Of a stretch of 64,000 bases of DNA, positions 60,201 through 61,981 are shown piece after piece. The stretch's first letter is position 1. Each line of letters begins with the position of its first letter. This DNA comes from Rugalucina vietnamica (lineage: Eukaryota > Mollusca > Bivalvia > Lucinida > Lucinidae): the NCBI GenBank assembly GCA_964017185.1, contig OZ024875.1, positions 26,173,456 to 26,237,455 of the forward strand. Direction: 5' to 3'. The notes beneath the pieces are model-generated. The model was not told where the DNA came from, did no database searches, and saw only the letters and a program-made list of their open reading frames with translations. A program made the position numbers and the translations under genes.

Positions 60201-61005
60201 TCTTTACCTGACAAGCGTTGTATAATATCTGATGCTCATATTTCTTCACGCCAAGAATATTTTGAAACATTTCATACAGTTGTTCTTTGCTTAGTATAAG
60301 TTCAGATGCAGCAGTCACTATTCTCTGCGGCTGTTTTCTTGGATCTTCCTCTCCACGAAATATCGCATCAAATTTTGTCATCCATGAACTAAGAACGGTT
60401 TCTTTACTTAGACCATCAATTTCTGGCAGACTTCGTACCCGTTTTTCAATATTATTTTTAAAGACTTCCCTAAAATCATTAGCTGAACATCCACCACTTT
60501 TAACCATATTTGCAACTCTATCACTTTTTAAGAAGACTTCATAGTAACTCTGAACAGCGTTTGTAAATGCTTCATCTGCAACTATATTGGTTTCTCCATT
60601 TAAAAATGCATGAAAACGCTCTTTTATAGTTTGTAACTGTTGCCTAGTAACTTTTGTTTGCCTCCGAGCCATATCTGTAGGCTGTTTTGCGCTGAATGGA
60701 TAAGCAATGCATCTCATTACAAAAACGTATAATTGCAACCGCTTTTTCCTTTCCTCTTCTTCCCTTTCAATTTTTTCGGCATCTTGCTCTATCTTTTCAC
60801 GTTCACTTACAAGTGATGGACTCGGACTAGATGGTCTGATGCTGTTAGACCTAGAGTGCGACTGAGCTGGGACCATAACACTGAGATTATCCCCACTAGC
60901 TGACAGACTCCTTTGCTCAATGCTGGGGATGCTGAGCTCTGAATTATTTTCATCCTCCACAGTCTCATTCTCAGACTCCTCCTCACTGGATGATGGATCC
61001 AACAT
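70..61005 (-). CDS. CADPS: CADPS/CAPS (UNC-31) gene, 21 coding exons, 3' end outside window
   Basis: Calcium-dependent activator protein for secretion primes dense-core vesicles for Ca2+-triggered fusion, acting at the plasma membrane with SNAREs and PI(4,5)P2 (known for the family). The spliced reading frame joins 21 exons into 1,120 codons with consistent phases. Regions: acidic Ser-rich N-terminus (1-66), charged helix (67-92), conserved N-terminal block (93-345), C2 region (about 365-495), PH domain (about 500-615), central region, MUN/MHD region (about 790-1120, continuing off the left edge). Diagnostic stretches include [46 protein letters not shown] and [16 protein letters not shown]. 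Vertebrate CAPS1 is about 1,350 residues, so some 150 C-terminal residues should lie beyond position 1. Identity rests on recognising the family from memory; no search was run. CADPS versus CADPS2 is not meaningful here, since invertebrates usually have one gene. Confidence 0.96.
1965..2160. mobile_element. family D palindromic element, degraded copy
   Basis: Shares a run of blocks with 15635-15830 and 57605-57850: ACCCCACTTTTATAT, AACTGGGGTATGCAGGGGTA, TTTTTTCTTATTTTTG, ATTGTGGGTACTCG and a right-hand AAGAAAAATATCAAA. Here the palindromic core is mostly lost. Non-autonomous and non-coding. Confidence 0.7.
2238..2475 (+). mobile_element. MITE A copy (divergent subfamily)
   Basis: About 238 bp with MITE A internal blocks: TCTAACACAAACCG, GTACAAGCACAGAAGATGGC, GAAAACAAAGGTGCTGATCA and a central hairpin around CTTCGCAGTTACTGCAAAG. 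The ends read GCCGTGACGCAAGAAAACCG and CGGTTTTCTCATGCCACTGC, a subfamily shared with 19773-20010. Confidence 0.8.
3287..3322 (-). CDS. CADPS: CADPS coding exon 20 (36-nt microexon)
   Basis: Twelve codons, [12 protein letters not shown], between a TTTTTCAG acceptor and an ATG|GTATGT donor, phase 0-0. It fills exactly the place of the vertebrate segment AQSTKLCSMEMGQE between the exon 19 and exon 21 blocks. It is inferred from position, phase, splice sites and the LCxxxxG resemblance. Because it is phase 0-0 it could be skipped without a frameshift. Confidence 0.82.
3712..3823 (-). CDS. CADPS: CADPS coding exon 19 (MUN/MHD region)
   Basis: A 112-nt exon after TTTTCCTAG. It encodes [20 protein letters not shown] and [18 protein letters not shown], donor AAG|GTACGC, phase 0. 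Conservation is lower than in exons 16 and 18 but the RSTDY and P-E-V-C-V-M-x-N spacing matches the family. Confidence 0.9.
4446..4601 (-). CDS. CADPS: CADPS coding exon 18 (MUN/MHD region)
   Basis: A 156-nt exon after GTTACAG; one base completes Gly, then [40 protein letters not shown] and [11 protein letters not shown]. It ends AAAAG|GTTTGG in phase 2. Vertebrate equivalent: [20 protein letters not shown]. Confidence 0.95.
4991..6432 (-). repeat. 80-bp array of exon 17 tail plus splice donor, 18 intronic copies
   Basis: Eighteen head-to-tail copies directly follow exon 17, with donors (plus-strand CTCACCCCTG) at 4992, 5071, then every 80 bp to about 6349. Each unit is the last 68 nt of exon 17 plus the first 12 intron bases (GTGAGTATATAA). 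Copies differ by a few substitutions, and most keep a usable GTGAGTA donor; exceptions include those near 5551 (GTTGAG) and 5951 (GTGATT), and a 3-bp deletion near 6355. The period is not a multiple of 3 and the frame after the first donor is TGA, so copies cannot extend the protein. Confidence 0.96.
6433..6574 (-). CDS. CADPS: CADPS coding exon 17 (parent of the 80-bp array)
   Basis: A 142-nt exon after TTTTCAG. It encodes [40 protein letters not shown] and KERWESQG, donor CAGGG|GTGAGT in phase 2. Its final 68 nt ([20 protein letters not shown] onwards) plus 12 intron bases are the founding unit of the downstream 18-copy array. The vertebrate linker rich in NLPNVNLP that I remember after this point is absent; exon 18 joins directly in frame. 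Confidence 0.94.
6653..6856 (+). mobile_element. MITE A copy, internally deleted
   Basis: Left end GAGTCTGTGCATGAGAAAAC and right end GTTTTCCCATACAGCAGCTC, with the AAGGTCCGACACAAACTGGG block; part of the central hairpin is deleted. It lies 79 bp upstream of exon 17. Confidence 0.8.
6957..7127 (-). mobile_element. degraded tRNA-derived SINE fragment
   Basis: Resembles the SINE at 45740-45950: CATCCCAGGCAACATTTTTTTCAGTCAT, the loss-of-order TATTAACTATTGGGAGTTCTGGTGTCTTGCTCAA block, then heavily decayed tRNA-related sequence. Called on block order only. Confidence 0.5.
7268..7424 (-). CDS. CADPS: CADPS coding exon 16 (MUN/MHD region)
   Basis: A 157-nt exon after TTGTAG. It encodes [40 protein letters not shown] and [12 protein letters not shown], ending GACG|GTCAGT in phase 1. 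[16 protein letters not shown] is a signature of the family's MHD1 region. Confidence 0.96.
7425..11840 (-). other. intron 15
   Basis: A 4.4-kb intron. It contains a piggyBac-like MITE (8002-8497), poly-A and poly-T runs near 8062 and 11606, and otherwise AT-rich sequence. I see no gene, RNA or element in 7430-7990 or 8510-11830. Confidence 0.8.
8002..8497. mobile_element. piggyBac-like MITE (family F), copy 1
   Basis: Flanked by TTAA on both sides, with ends CCTTTAGCATGC and GCATGCTAATGG as inverted repeats. Shares the subterminal CCTCTAGTTGGCACAGATAGG with the copy at 20393-20908. TTAA target duplications with CC-starting termini are typical of piggyBac-derived MITEs. A poly-A tract (8062-8090) lies inside. 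No transposase. Confidence 0.8.
11841..11947 (-). CDS. CADPS: CADPS coding exon 15 (MUN/MHD region)
   Basis: A 107-nt exon after CAATCAG. It encodes [20 protein letters not shown] and [16 protein letters not shown], donor GAG|GTAATT in phase 0. Its first part is shorter than the vertebrate linker, which as I recall reads [29 protein letters not shown] is identical. Confidence 0.95.
12165..12275 (-). mobile_element. decayed SINE fragment
   Basis: Contains AGTACTATGGGGAGCTTGAA, GTGTCTTGCTGAAGGACAC and a worn tRNA-like right part, in the same order as 17711-17899. Low-quality relic. Confidence 0.5.
13764..13976 (+). mobile_element. MITE A copy, right end truncated
   Basis: Begins ATGAGCCTGTGCATGAGAAA and keeps the AAGGTCCGACACAAACTGCG, GTACAAGCACAGAAG and central hairpin blocks, but stops after TTTTCGCATATGCAAAT without the right terminal repeat. 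Confidence 0.8.
14719..14842 (-). CDS. CADPS: CADPS coding exon 14 (start of MUN/MHD region)
   Basis: A 124-nt exon after TTCTACAG. It encodes [40 protein letters not shown] and E, donor GAGG|GTAAGC in phase 1. This helical segment opens the Munc13-homology region of the family. Intron 13 before it is only 205 bp. Confidence 0.95.
15048..15111 (-). CDS. CADPS: CADPS coding exon 13
   Basis: A short 64-nt exon after TGTTTCAG encoding [20 protein letters not shown] and ER, donor AGG|GTAAGT, phase 0. The sequence is almost identical to vertebrate CAPS. Confidence 0.94.
15172..15351 (-). mobile_element. degraded tRNA-derived SINE
   Basis: Runs GTTTGAGGTTTAACAACCCA, TTAACCAGTAGTATGGGG, TTTGCTGAAGGACACAACTC and a worn tRNA-like end, in the order of the better copy at 45740-45950. 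Lies in intron 12. Confidence 0.65.
15635..15830. mobile_element. family D palindromic element, best core
   Basis: Contains the perfect palindrome AGAACCGCCTCGGCGAGGCGGTTCT followed by a second half copy (ACCGAGGCGGTTCTAA). Outer arms include TTGTGGGTACTCG and TGTGTACCCACAA in inverted order. Intron 12; it ends 15 bp before the exon 12 donor side. Confidence 0.75.
15845..15946 (-). CDS. CADPS: CADPS coding exon 12 (central region)
   Basis: A 102-nt exon after ATTGTAG. It encodes [20 protein letters not shown] followed by [14 protein letters not shown], ending TTTAG|GTGAGT in phase 2. Family equivalent: [20 protein letters not shown]. The acceptor lies about 15 bp from a truncated MITE, so the upstream intron signal is probably element-derived. 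Confidence 0.94.
15963..16066 (-). mobile_element. MITE A fragment next to the exon 12 acceptor
   Basis: Carries the MITE A end CATCGTGAAAAAACCGG, GCGAAAACAAAGGCGCAGAT and ATTCCTCTTCTATTTATAT blocks. In gene orientation it ends about 15 bp upstream of exon 12, so the branch-point region of intron 11 would fall inside it. Confidence 0.7.
16557..16744 (-). CDS. CADPS: CADPS coding exon 11 (central region)
   Basis: A 188-nt exon after TTTATAG. It encodes [40 protein letters not shown] and [20 protein letters not shown], ending in GN. The donor AACAG|GTAATT leaves phase 2. It is highly conserved relative to vertebrate CAPS. Confidence 0.96.
17522..17658 (-). CDS. CADPS: CADPS coding exon 10 (central region)
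   Basis: A 137-nt exon after ATTACAG. It encodes [20 protein letters not shown], then [20 protein letters not shown] and AYTCL, ending CTG|GTAAGC in phase 0. It matches the family block [20 protein letters not shown]. A tRNA-derived SINE (17711-17899) begins about 53 bp upstream of its acceptor. Confidence 0.95.
17711..17899 (-). mobile_element. tRNA-derived SINE
   Basis: On the minus strand it opens with GGGGAGCGCAGTGGCATAGT (A-box-like), then GTCCTGGGTTTGATCCCCAC (B box), then the TGTCCTTGAGCAAGATACAT block and a tail toward GACTAGGAC. Structure is the usual Pol III promoter plus conserved central block. Intron 9. Confidence 0.82.
18181..18375 (-). CDS. CADPS: CADPS coding exon 9 (PH domain, second half)
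   Basis: A 195-nt exon after TATCCCAG. It encodes [40 protein letters not shown] and [14 protein letters not shown]. The Trp in TLWVQA is the conserved Trp of the C-terminal PH helix. It ends GGAG|GTAAAC in phase 1. The tail [11 protein letters not shown] is a variable linker. Confidence 0.96.
18586..19710. mobile_element. pearl-architecture element, family C
   Basis: Left end carries CGTATACCCCCGGC and right end GCCGGGGGTATAA as an inverted pair. Between them are several diverged tandem cores, each with GACCTAGATTTTGA, CTAGCCCCACCCC and CCATGGGTCC-type blocks and TATAGGGTACCTA, then an ACGAACGAAC/ACGGACGAACGG microsatellite at 19619-19670 just inside the right end. Same layout as family B but unrelated sequence. 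Non-coding; sits in intron 8. Confidence 0.8.
19773..20010 (-). mobile_element. MITE A copy (divergent subfamily)
   Basis: Full-length, inverted relative to most copies. Central palindrome CAGCTTCGTAGTAACTGCGAAGCTG and right part GGTCGGTTTGTGTCAGGCCT with end CGGTTTTCTCACGTCACGGC, matching the 2238 subfamily. Confidence 0.85.
20129..20304 (-). CDS. CADPS: CADPS coding exon 8 (PH domain, first half)
   Basis: A 176-nt exon after TTTCAG. It encodes [40 protein letters not shown] and the strand [16 protein letters not shown]. The basic WKKWKKR loop is the PH-domain face that binds acidic phosphoinositides in the family. It ends CCAG|GTAATG in phase 1. Confidence 0.96.
20393..20908. mobile_element. 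piggyBac-like MITE (family F), copy 2
   Basis: TTAA on both flanks; ends CCTTTAGCATGCTG and CAGCATGCTAAAGG are perfect inverted repeats. Internally CpG-richer than its surroundings, with a repeated GTCGACCGCAGTCGCCT motif near the right end. Intron 7. Confidence 0.85.
21697..21833 (-). CDS. CADPS: CADPS coding exon 7 (end of C2 region)
   Basis: A 137-nt exon beginning [18 protein letters not shown] after CTGCAG and ending in [14 protein letters not shown]. The donor is a near-perfect G|GTATGT in phase 2, which places the splice inside the conserved MKHxGY motif; exon 8 then restores GYLYAIGKN exactly. Confidence 0.95.
22672..22828. repeat. short interspersed TATCACATGACTGAT-type repeats
   Basis: At least six copies of a TCACATGA/TCACGTGG core (each with an E-box-type CACATG, CATGTG or CACGTG) within about 160 bp, several extended to ATCACATGACTGAT. 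Looks like a small decayed tandem repeat; a regulatory role is only possible. Confidence 0.55.
24815..25002 (-). mobile_element. MITE A copy, central hairpin deleted
   Basis: Ends ATGAGCCGCCTCATGGGAAA and TTTTCCCACAAGGCGGCTCA are clean inverted repeats. The interior keeps GAAAACAAAGACGCC and GGTTTGTGTCGGACC but lacks the GATCAGCTTCG hairpin. Confidence 0.88.
25041..25152 (-). CDS. CADPS: CADPS coding exon 6 (C2 region)
   Basis: A 112-nt exon after TTTCCAG; one base completes a Ser codon, then [20 protein letters not shown] and [17 protein letters not shown]. It ends AAG|GTAATC in phase 0. It continues the C2 beta-sandwich. A MITE copy (24815-25002) sits only 38 bp past the donor. Confidence 0.95.
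25501..25622 (-). CDS. CADPS: CADPS coding exon 5 (C2 region)
   Basis: A 122-nt exon starting after ATATAG and ending CCAAG|GTAACA in phase 2. It encodes [40 protein letters not shown]. The segment is nearly identical to the family C2 region, whose C2 lacks the usual full set of Ca2+-ligating aspartates; the visible part here also shows no typical D-x-D ligand loop. Intron 5, to exon 6, is only 348 bp. Confidence 0.95.
26046..26273 (+). mobile_element. MITE A copy
   Basis: Near full length with ends TTGAGCCACCTCGTGGGAAA and TTTTCCCATGAGACAGCTCA, internal GGTCCGACACAAACCGGCCT and GGCGCTGATCAGCTTCGCGG. Intron 4. Confidence 0.88.
26735..28950. mobile_element. 2.2-kb element with ~150-bp terminal inverted repeats
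   Basis: The segment around 26755-26880 and the reverse complement of about 28790-28930 share GTTCCAGTCTTTGTCAAGA, ACCATnTTnnnATAAAAAC and CCGGTAACATnGT. Between them lie about 1.9 kb of AT-rich DNA with repeated ATATGTAACATATGTAA-type words and no coding frame over 85 codons. Class is unknown; limits are approximate. Confidence 0.6.
29801..30010 (-). repeat. degenerate duplicates of the exon 4 tail plus splice donor
   Basis: Four or so diverged copies of the last ~46 nt of exon 4 plus GTAAGA. The plus-strand word GGTTCTTACCTCTAG occurs at 29846, 29950 and, as the true donor, 30002; other copies keep TTTGGACA, TCTAGGGTAAAA and ACATCTAG/ACATCCAG blocks. The nearest copy is 52 bp from the exon; farther ones are partial and rearranged. 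All are out of frame with exon 4 and a TAG follows within 12 codons. Confidence 0.88.
30011..30104 (-). CDS. CADPS: CADPS coding exon 4 (linker and first C2 strand)
   Basis: A 94-nt exon with a good acceptor (GTATTTCAG|ACC); its first base completes the Arg codon left open by exon 3. It encodes [19 protein letters not shown] and then [13 protein letters not shown], the start of the C2 region (vertebrate LSKSDVLLSFSLE). The donor is GAG|GTAAGA, phase 0. The last ~46 nt plus this donor are duplicated several times just downstream (29801-30010). A second AG six bases inside the exon would break the phase with exon 3. Confidence 0.9.
30837..31053. mobile_element. candidate TTAA-flanked MITE with internal hairpin
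   Basis: TTAA at both ends, with CTCATTTAAG against CCCATATTTGAC as weak inverted termini. Inside is a hairpin: AATAGCCCCAGATG pairs with CATCTGGGGCTATT around a CGCAGAACGCGGCG loop. Follows a T21 run. Confidence 0.5.
32483..32720 (+). mobile_element. MITE A, reference-quality full copy
   Basis: 238 bp. Terminal inverted repeats ATGAGCCGCCTCCTGGGAAA and TTTCCCACGAGGCGGCTCAT, extended by ACCAACAA/TTGTTGGT. The centre is a near-perfect hairpin GATCAGCTTCGCGG / CCGCGAAGCTGATC flanked by GCGAAAACAAAG / CTTTGTTTTCGC. No coding capacity. This family has about twelve members in the window; superfamily is not assigned because target duplications are unclear. Confidence 0.92.
33091..35160 (+). repeat. 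69-bp minisatellite, 30 copies
   Basis: Thirty head-to-tail 69-bp units, 2,070 bp, differing by a few recurrent substitutions (C/T, A/G) and one T/A. The unit contains CCGTACAGGTACAGCAGTAC and ATAACGCTATCTTTGGGGTC. Because 69 is a multiple of 3 and the unit lacks stops in one frame, an open frame of 696 codons results, with the repeating peptide [20 protein letters not shown]. The array is in intron 3, antisense to the gene. Flanking sequence shares TATAATGAGGTT-like words. Confidence 0.97.
35161..37434 (-). other. intron 3, unassigned part
   Basis: AT-rich sequence without a recognisable gene or repeat family. A small splice-like segment at 35301-35343 was considered as an exon and rejected. 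Confidence 0.7.
37435..37664 (+). mobile_element. MITE A copy, 123 bp from exon 3
   Basis: Ends ATGAGCCGCCTCGTGGGAAA and TTTTCCCATGAGGCGGCTCA; the central hairpin has lost its right half (GCGGTTACTGATCTGCG). Located in intron 3 just past the exon 3 donor. Confidence 0.9.
37787..37947 (-). CDS. CADPS: CADPS coding exon 3 (residues 294-347)
   Basis: A 161-nt exon, starting in phase 0 after TTTACAG and ending CCAAG|GTGAGA in phase 2. It encodes [20 protein letters not shown], then [19 protein letters not shown] and a basic tail [10 protein letters not shown]. This corresponds to the vertebrate block [20 protein letters not shown]. The basic tail is the variable linker before the C2 region. Confidence 0.93.
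38040..38525. repeat. irregular tandem repeat in intron 2
   Basis: About a dozen copies of a 30-47 bp unit with the core GCCTCACTTCAAAAGAATGA and the joiner AAGATTATGGATTCTGCA; two copies carry an inserted TTTTAATTYTTTAATTTTTTATT block. No exon of CADPS resembles it. Confidence 0.85.
38526..40188 (-). other. intron 2, unassigned part
   Basis: No gene or clear element. A local 26-bp duplication (AACTATGTCTTCTGCATATGC twice at 39150-39190) and a decayed MITE A-like trace at 39735-39775 (CAAAAACAAAGGC, GCAGCTGATCTGC). Confidence 0.6.
41490..41806. mobile_element. foldback element I inside family G
   Basis: Splits the family G block CCCCTTCCCAAGGATGCTC, seen uninterrupted near 40997. Its right half is a strong hairpin: ATCTTACACTCGTGGTCATT with TCATATGAAATGACCACTCG and ACTCGCCGGAGGCTCG at the apex (41690-41792). 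Confidence 0.7.
42259..44370 (-). mobile_element. TIR element E, split by a pearl-like insertion
   Basis: Terminal repeats AGTCCAATTCGCATGCGC... and ...GCATGCGAATTGGACT, with ACACACGTGTAAATATACTC and CACCGGAGTATATTTACACG as inner inverted blocks. Its body matches 51456-52199 in reverse orientation along its length (for example GAAGAGGCTGCTTCAAGGTG), except for the family B element at 42757-44102. Confidence 0.9.
42757..44102 (+). mobile_element. pearl-like element, family B, copy 1 (8 cores)
   Basis: Begins CAAGAACTCCGCGGAGG with CGATATCGCACCTGC; ends with a (ACGG/ACGA)n tract (43990-44055), then GAACTCCTATATCGCACCCTG and GCAGGTGCGATAAAA. Between are eight tandem cores of about 147 bp (successive TCAGTGGAC starts at 42800, 42947, 43093, 43239, 43386, 43533, 43680, 43850). 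Non-coding. The architecture fits the pearl family known from bivalves, today usually placed with Helitron-like non-autonomous elements (from memory). Confidence 0.88.
44931..45169 (+). mobile_element. MITE A copy
   Basis: Ends ATGAGCTTTTGCGTGAGAAA and TTTTCCCATGCGGTGGCTCA; central hairpin GATCAGCTTCGC/GCAAAGCTGATC retained. Near full length. Confidence 0.88.
45407..45643 (-). mobile_element. MITE A copy, inverted
   Basis: Full length, opposite orientation to the neighbour at 44931. Ends ATGAGCCGCCTCATGAGAAA and TTTTCCCACGAGATGGCTCA; perfect hairpin GATCAGCTTCGCGGTAACCG/CGAAGCTGATC. Confidence 0.9.
45740..45950 (-). mobile_element. tRNA-derived SINE, best copy
   Basis: On the minus strand: A box in GTGGCATAGTGTTAGAGCAT, B box in GGGTTCGATCCCC, then TGTCCTTGAGCAAGACACAT, AACTGAAAAAAATGTTGACT and GGGACGTTAAGCCTCAACAC, ending in a (CAAA)n tail. 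This is complete SINE anatomy; the tRNA part is not a functional tRNA. Confidence 0.9.
46366..46523. mobile_element. foldback element with ~65-bp arms
   Basis: TTATTACTTCAG ... CTGAAGTAATAA at the ends; inner arm blocks CTTGATCTGATGG, GTCGGATCA, GCTGCGCCAGGAAAGAC and their complements, leaving a loop of about 25 bases. The arms would form a long stem. Confidence 0.85.
46633..46768. repeat. tandem duplication of 64 bp
   Basis: The segment starting ACGTCAGAGCTAGAAATGTC and continuing to ATGACAAGCAAACCACCG occurs twice back to back, with a few differences (GTCAATTTTTTTTA versus GTTAATTTTTTGGA). Confidence 0.8.
46972..47576 (+). mobile_element. pearl-like element, family B, short copy (3 cores)
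   Basis: Start CAAGAACTCCGCGGAGGTCG, cores at about 47017, 47160 and 47350, then microsatellite (47490-47525) and the GCAGGTGCGATAAAAA end. Flanked on both sides by copies of one ~115-bp unit (46794-46908 and 47577-47690; GTTGTCATCCAGATTTAGAT). Confidence 0.85.
48205..48383. repeat. long hairpin (imperfect palindrome), copy 1
   Basis: Arms of about 75 bp: ATATGGCAATTTTCATATCA, ACCCCGTATCAACC, CGTATCAGCCCGAGACTCCC and their complements, around a CTGAGGGCCGAAGGCCCGAG apex. Nearly complete pairing. Confidence 0.85.
48498..48662. repeat. long hairpin, copy 2 (diverged)
   Basis: Same layout as copy 1: ATATGACAATTTTCATATTG, CGTATCAACCCGAGAATCCC, GTATCAGCCCGAGACTCTCG and complements around GTGCCGAAGGCCCGAGG. 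Copy 1 and copy 2 differ at many arm positions yet both remain paired. Confidence 0.8.
48707..48776. repeat. ATTT microsatellite
   Basis: Runs of TATTTATTTATTTATT interrupted by ATATATTT and TTGATTTCATTTTA. Confidence 0.9.
49717..49843. repeat. foldback unit
   Basis: GGGTTATTGCACTGATATCG and GAATATTGTCCC pair with GGGACAATATTC and GATATCAGTGCGATAACCC; apex GGACGCGAGCTTGCGAGCGTCC is itself palindromic. It abuts the TIR element that follows. Confidence 0.8.
49845..50365. mobile_element. 521-bp TIR element
   Basis: Terminal inverted repeats TATTATATAGCTATAAATATC and GATATTTATAGCTATATAATA (one mismatch). Interior has a repeated ATATCATTTTTGCACT and a GATATCGTCTGATATC palindrome; no coding frame. 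Confidence 0.75.
50370..51455 (-). other. intron 2, unassigned part
   Basis: AT-rich sequence; I see no gene, RNA or clear repeat. Confidence 0.65.
51456..52199 (+). mobile_element. TIR element E, uninterrupted copy
   Basis: 744 bp with AGTCCAATTCGCATGCGCCA / TGGCGCATGCGAATTGGACT-type termini of about 50 bp and further inner inverted blocks. It provides the empty site for the family B insertion in the other copy, at TTAGATAACG (51712-51721). Confidence 0.9.
52350..52430 (-). CDS. CADPS: CADPS coding exon 2 (residues 267-293)
   Basis: An 81-nt phase 0-0 exon after a TTTTCAG acceptor, ending AGA|GTTAGT. It encodes [20 protein letters not shown] followed by MVEHMCR, which matches the family segment [20 protein letters not shown] from memory. 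It was too short to appear as an open reading frame of note and was found by reading the minus strand. Intron 1 upstream is about 7.8 kb, intron 2 downstream about 14.4 kb. The donor GTTAGT is weaker than most in this gene. Confidence 0.9.
52622..53262. mobile_element. foldback element rich in GCTAATTGCTAAATGC
   Basis: Left CTAGCGAAGGC, GCTAATTGCTATTTGCTAAA pairs with right TTTAGCAATTAGCAACTAGC, AATTAGC and GCCCTAGCC. The left arm expands into many TGCTAAATGCT words (52830-52905). A segment at 52918-53115 with TATAACACGG / CGTTATAACACGG and GGACCCCAA in both orientations looks like a further insertion. Confidence 0.65.
53714..53985 (-). mobile_element. tRNA-derived SINE, second family
   Basis: On the minus strand: GGGGCCCCATGGCAGAGTGG with TTTAGAGGGCTG (A box), a long variable part, GGTGTGGGTTCGAGTCCCAC (B box), then a body ending GGACGTAAAACTGAATAAA. 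The tRNA-like part has a long insert, so it is not a working tRNA gene. Different body from the SINE at 45740. Confidence 0.8.
55013..55087 (+). mobile_element. MITE A right-end fragment
   Basis: Keeps CAGTTACTGCACAGCTGATG, TTTTTTTTCGCCTATGCAAA and ATGTTGGTTTTCTTGTGTGG with GCGGCTCA; the left two-thirds is missing. Confidence 0.75.
55129..56376 (+). mobile_element. pearl-like element, family B, copy 3 with doubled ends
   Basis: Two left ends in tandem (CAAGAACACTGCAGAGGTCG at 55129, CAAGAACTCCGCGGAGGTCG at 55180), cores with starts at 55370, 55517, 55664, 55811, 55958 and 56105 (exactly 147 bp apart), microsatellite (56246-56281), then two right ends (GCAGGTGCGATAAAAA at 56315 and 56361). 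Confidence 0.88.
56377..57294 (+). mobile_element. pearl-like family B, adjoining left-truncated copy
   Basis: Starts inside a core without a left end. About six diverged cores (GTCAnTGGACC at roughly 56515, 56651, 56795, 56941, 57088), a very short GACGGATGGACGG tract and the GCAGGTGCGATAAAAA end at 57279. The core variant has CACAGGTGCAGAG where copy 3 has CACTGATGCAGAG. Confidence 0.85.
57605..57880. mobile_element. family D palindromic element, third copy
   Basis: AACTGGGGTATGCAGGGGTA, TTTTTTCTTATTTTTGC, ATTGTGGGTACTCC, then the palindromic AGAACCACCTCGGCGAAGCG / CTGCGGTTCT core, then TGTGTACCCACAATCC and AAAATAAGAAAAATATC inverted to the left arm. Confidence 0.75.
57881..58060. repeat. 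TTTCGG-rich degenerate repeat
   Basis: Repeated ATTCGTTTCGG, GGTCCTTTCGG, GGATCGTTTCG and TCAGTTCGGCC words over about 170 bp. Probably a decayed element; not identified. Confidence 0.5.
58676..58701 (+). repeat. homopolymer run of 26 G
   Basis: An uninterrupted G26 followed by CGCC. On the transcribed strand of CADPS it would be C26 in the pre-mRNA of intron 1. The exact length is uncertain in sequencing. Confidence 0.95.
58836..59607. mobile_element. hAT-like non-autonomous element
   Basis: Termini TAGTGTTTCCCCCAG and CTAGGGGAAACACTA are inverted repeats of the form common in hAT elements. Subterminal AAGGGCA-type repeats (AAAAGGGCACTTT, AAGGGCACATTT, AAAGGGCAAAGG, AAAAGGGCATTG) cluster at both ends, as hAT transposase-binding repeats do. 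The 8-bp target duplication is not clean. Confidence 0.65.
59608..60207 (-). other. intron 1, 5' part
   Basis: No recognisable feature apart from the exon 1 donor. Confidence 0.7.
60208..61005 (-). CDS. CADPS: CADPS coding exon 1 (start codon, residues 1-266)
   Basis: First coding exon, 798 nt, ending at a CAG|GTAAAG donor in phase 0. The start at 61005 is supported by A at -3, the family-typical opening [11 protein letters not shown], and an in-frame TGA ten codons upstream. Residues 5-22 are acidic and Ser-rich; 45-66 are a Ser/Pro linker with RPSSPSPS; 67-92 form a strongly charged, probably coiled helix ([20 protein letters not shown]). From residue 91 the conserved block begins, including [26 protein letters not shown] and [19 protein letters not shown]. 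It is by far the largest exon and holds the whole poorly conserved N-terminus. Confidence 0.96.
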
Positions 61006-61981
61006 TTTGTCTCTTTTATCCTTTTCAGCTTCTCACCAAGTGAAGAAAACCACTTTCATAAGACATTAATGAATTATTTTGCATCTTGCAGTTCATTCTG
61101 AATCTCTGTGGCAGGTGCTTGTTTGTCAATAATACACATCCTCTGTGCGCATGTCCAGAAAAATGTGTATTGCAACTCGGTGACATCCGTATATTTCCGT
61201 GAAAAAATACGGAAATTTTGTATCGAAATAACTCAATCATATTTATGGAAATTGCATTTTTCTGGAATTAAAAATACTAAAAATGTTTTGAATCGATTAT
61301 GAATGTCGTAAAATAAAAATAATTAGATTCTGACGTCATATTCTCGAACTCCTTTCAGCGCAATCGTCCAACCCGCGCATGAAAAATATTAATGGCCGCC
61401 AAACAGTATCGAAGAAAATCGTCAAAATATTGTGAATTTCTTCTTGTTTTCACAAAGTCATGGATTCTATTTTCTTGACAGTGCAAGCCAATAAGATTTT
61501 CCACCATATACTCTGTACAGGGACATGTAACATTACGGTACTTTGCGTCTAAATTTGTTTATTCTCGGTTTGTTTACGAACAGTTTTTAGCGACTTCGAC
61601 CCAGATTTGTTTTGATAAATTATTTGCAAAATTTCTCTGTGTATGCTTTCATAAAGGGATATTTAACAGTGCAGTACGACGACAACTCAACACAGAATTC
61701 TTTTGGTATAAAATATAGGTAGGTAAAAATGTTCTCTGGTAGGTGGTTTGTGAATTTGTTTCTTTGTCTGTATCACTGGCGTCTGATCTTTACTAAATGC
61801 ACTATATTTTTGTATATTTTATAAAAGCTAGTACTTGTATGTTTATTATTGTAAACAATACAAACATGGTGGACATTATGATTTTGACTGAAAATAAGTT
61901 TCTGTTGTTTTCTTATCCTGAACGAAATTTCCCGAACACGACACTTCGCGGTTTCTTACATCTAATGTCCGTAATTAAAAT
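61006..61981. other. upstream of the CADPS start codon
   Basis: Must hold 5' UTR or a 5' non-coding exon/intron and possibly the promoter. I see no strong TATA box or initiator that I can defend. The in-frame TGA upstream of the ATG is at about 61033-61035. Confidence 0.5.
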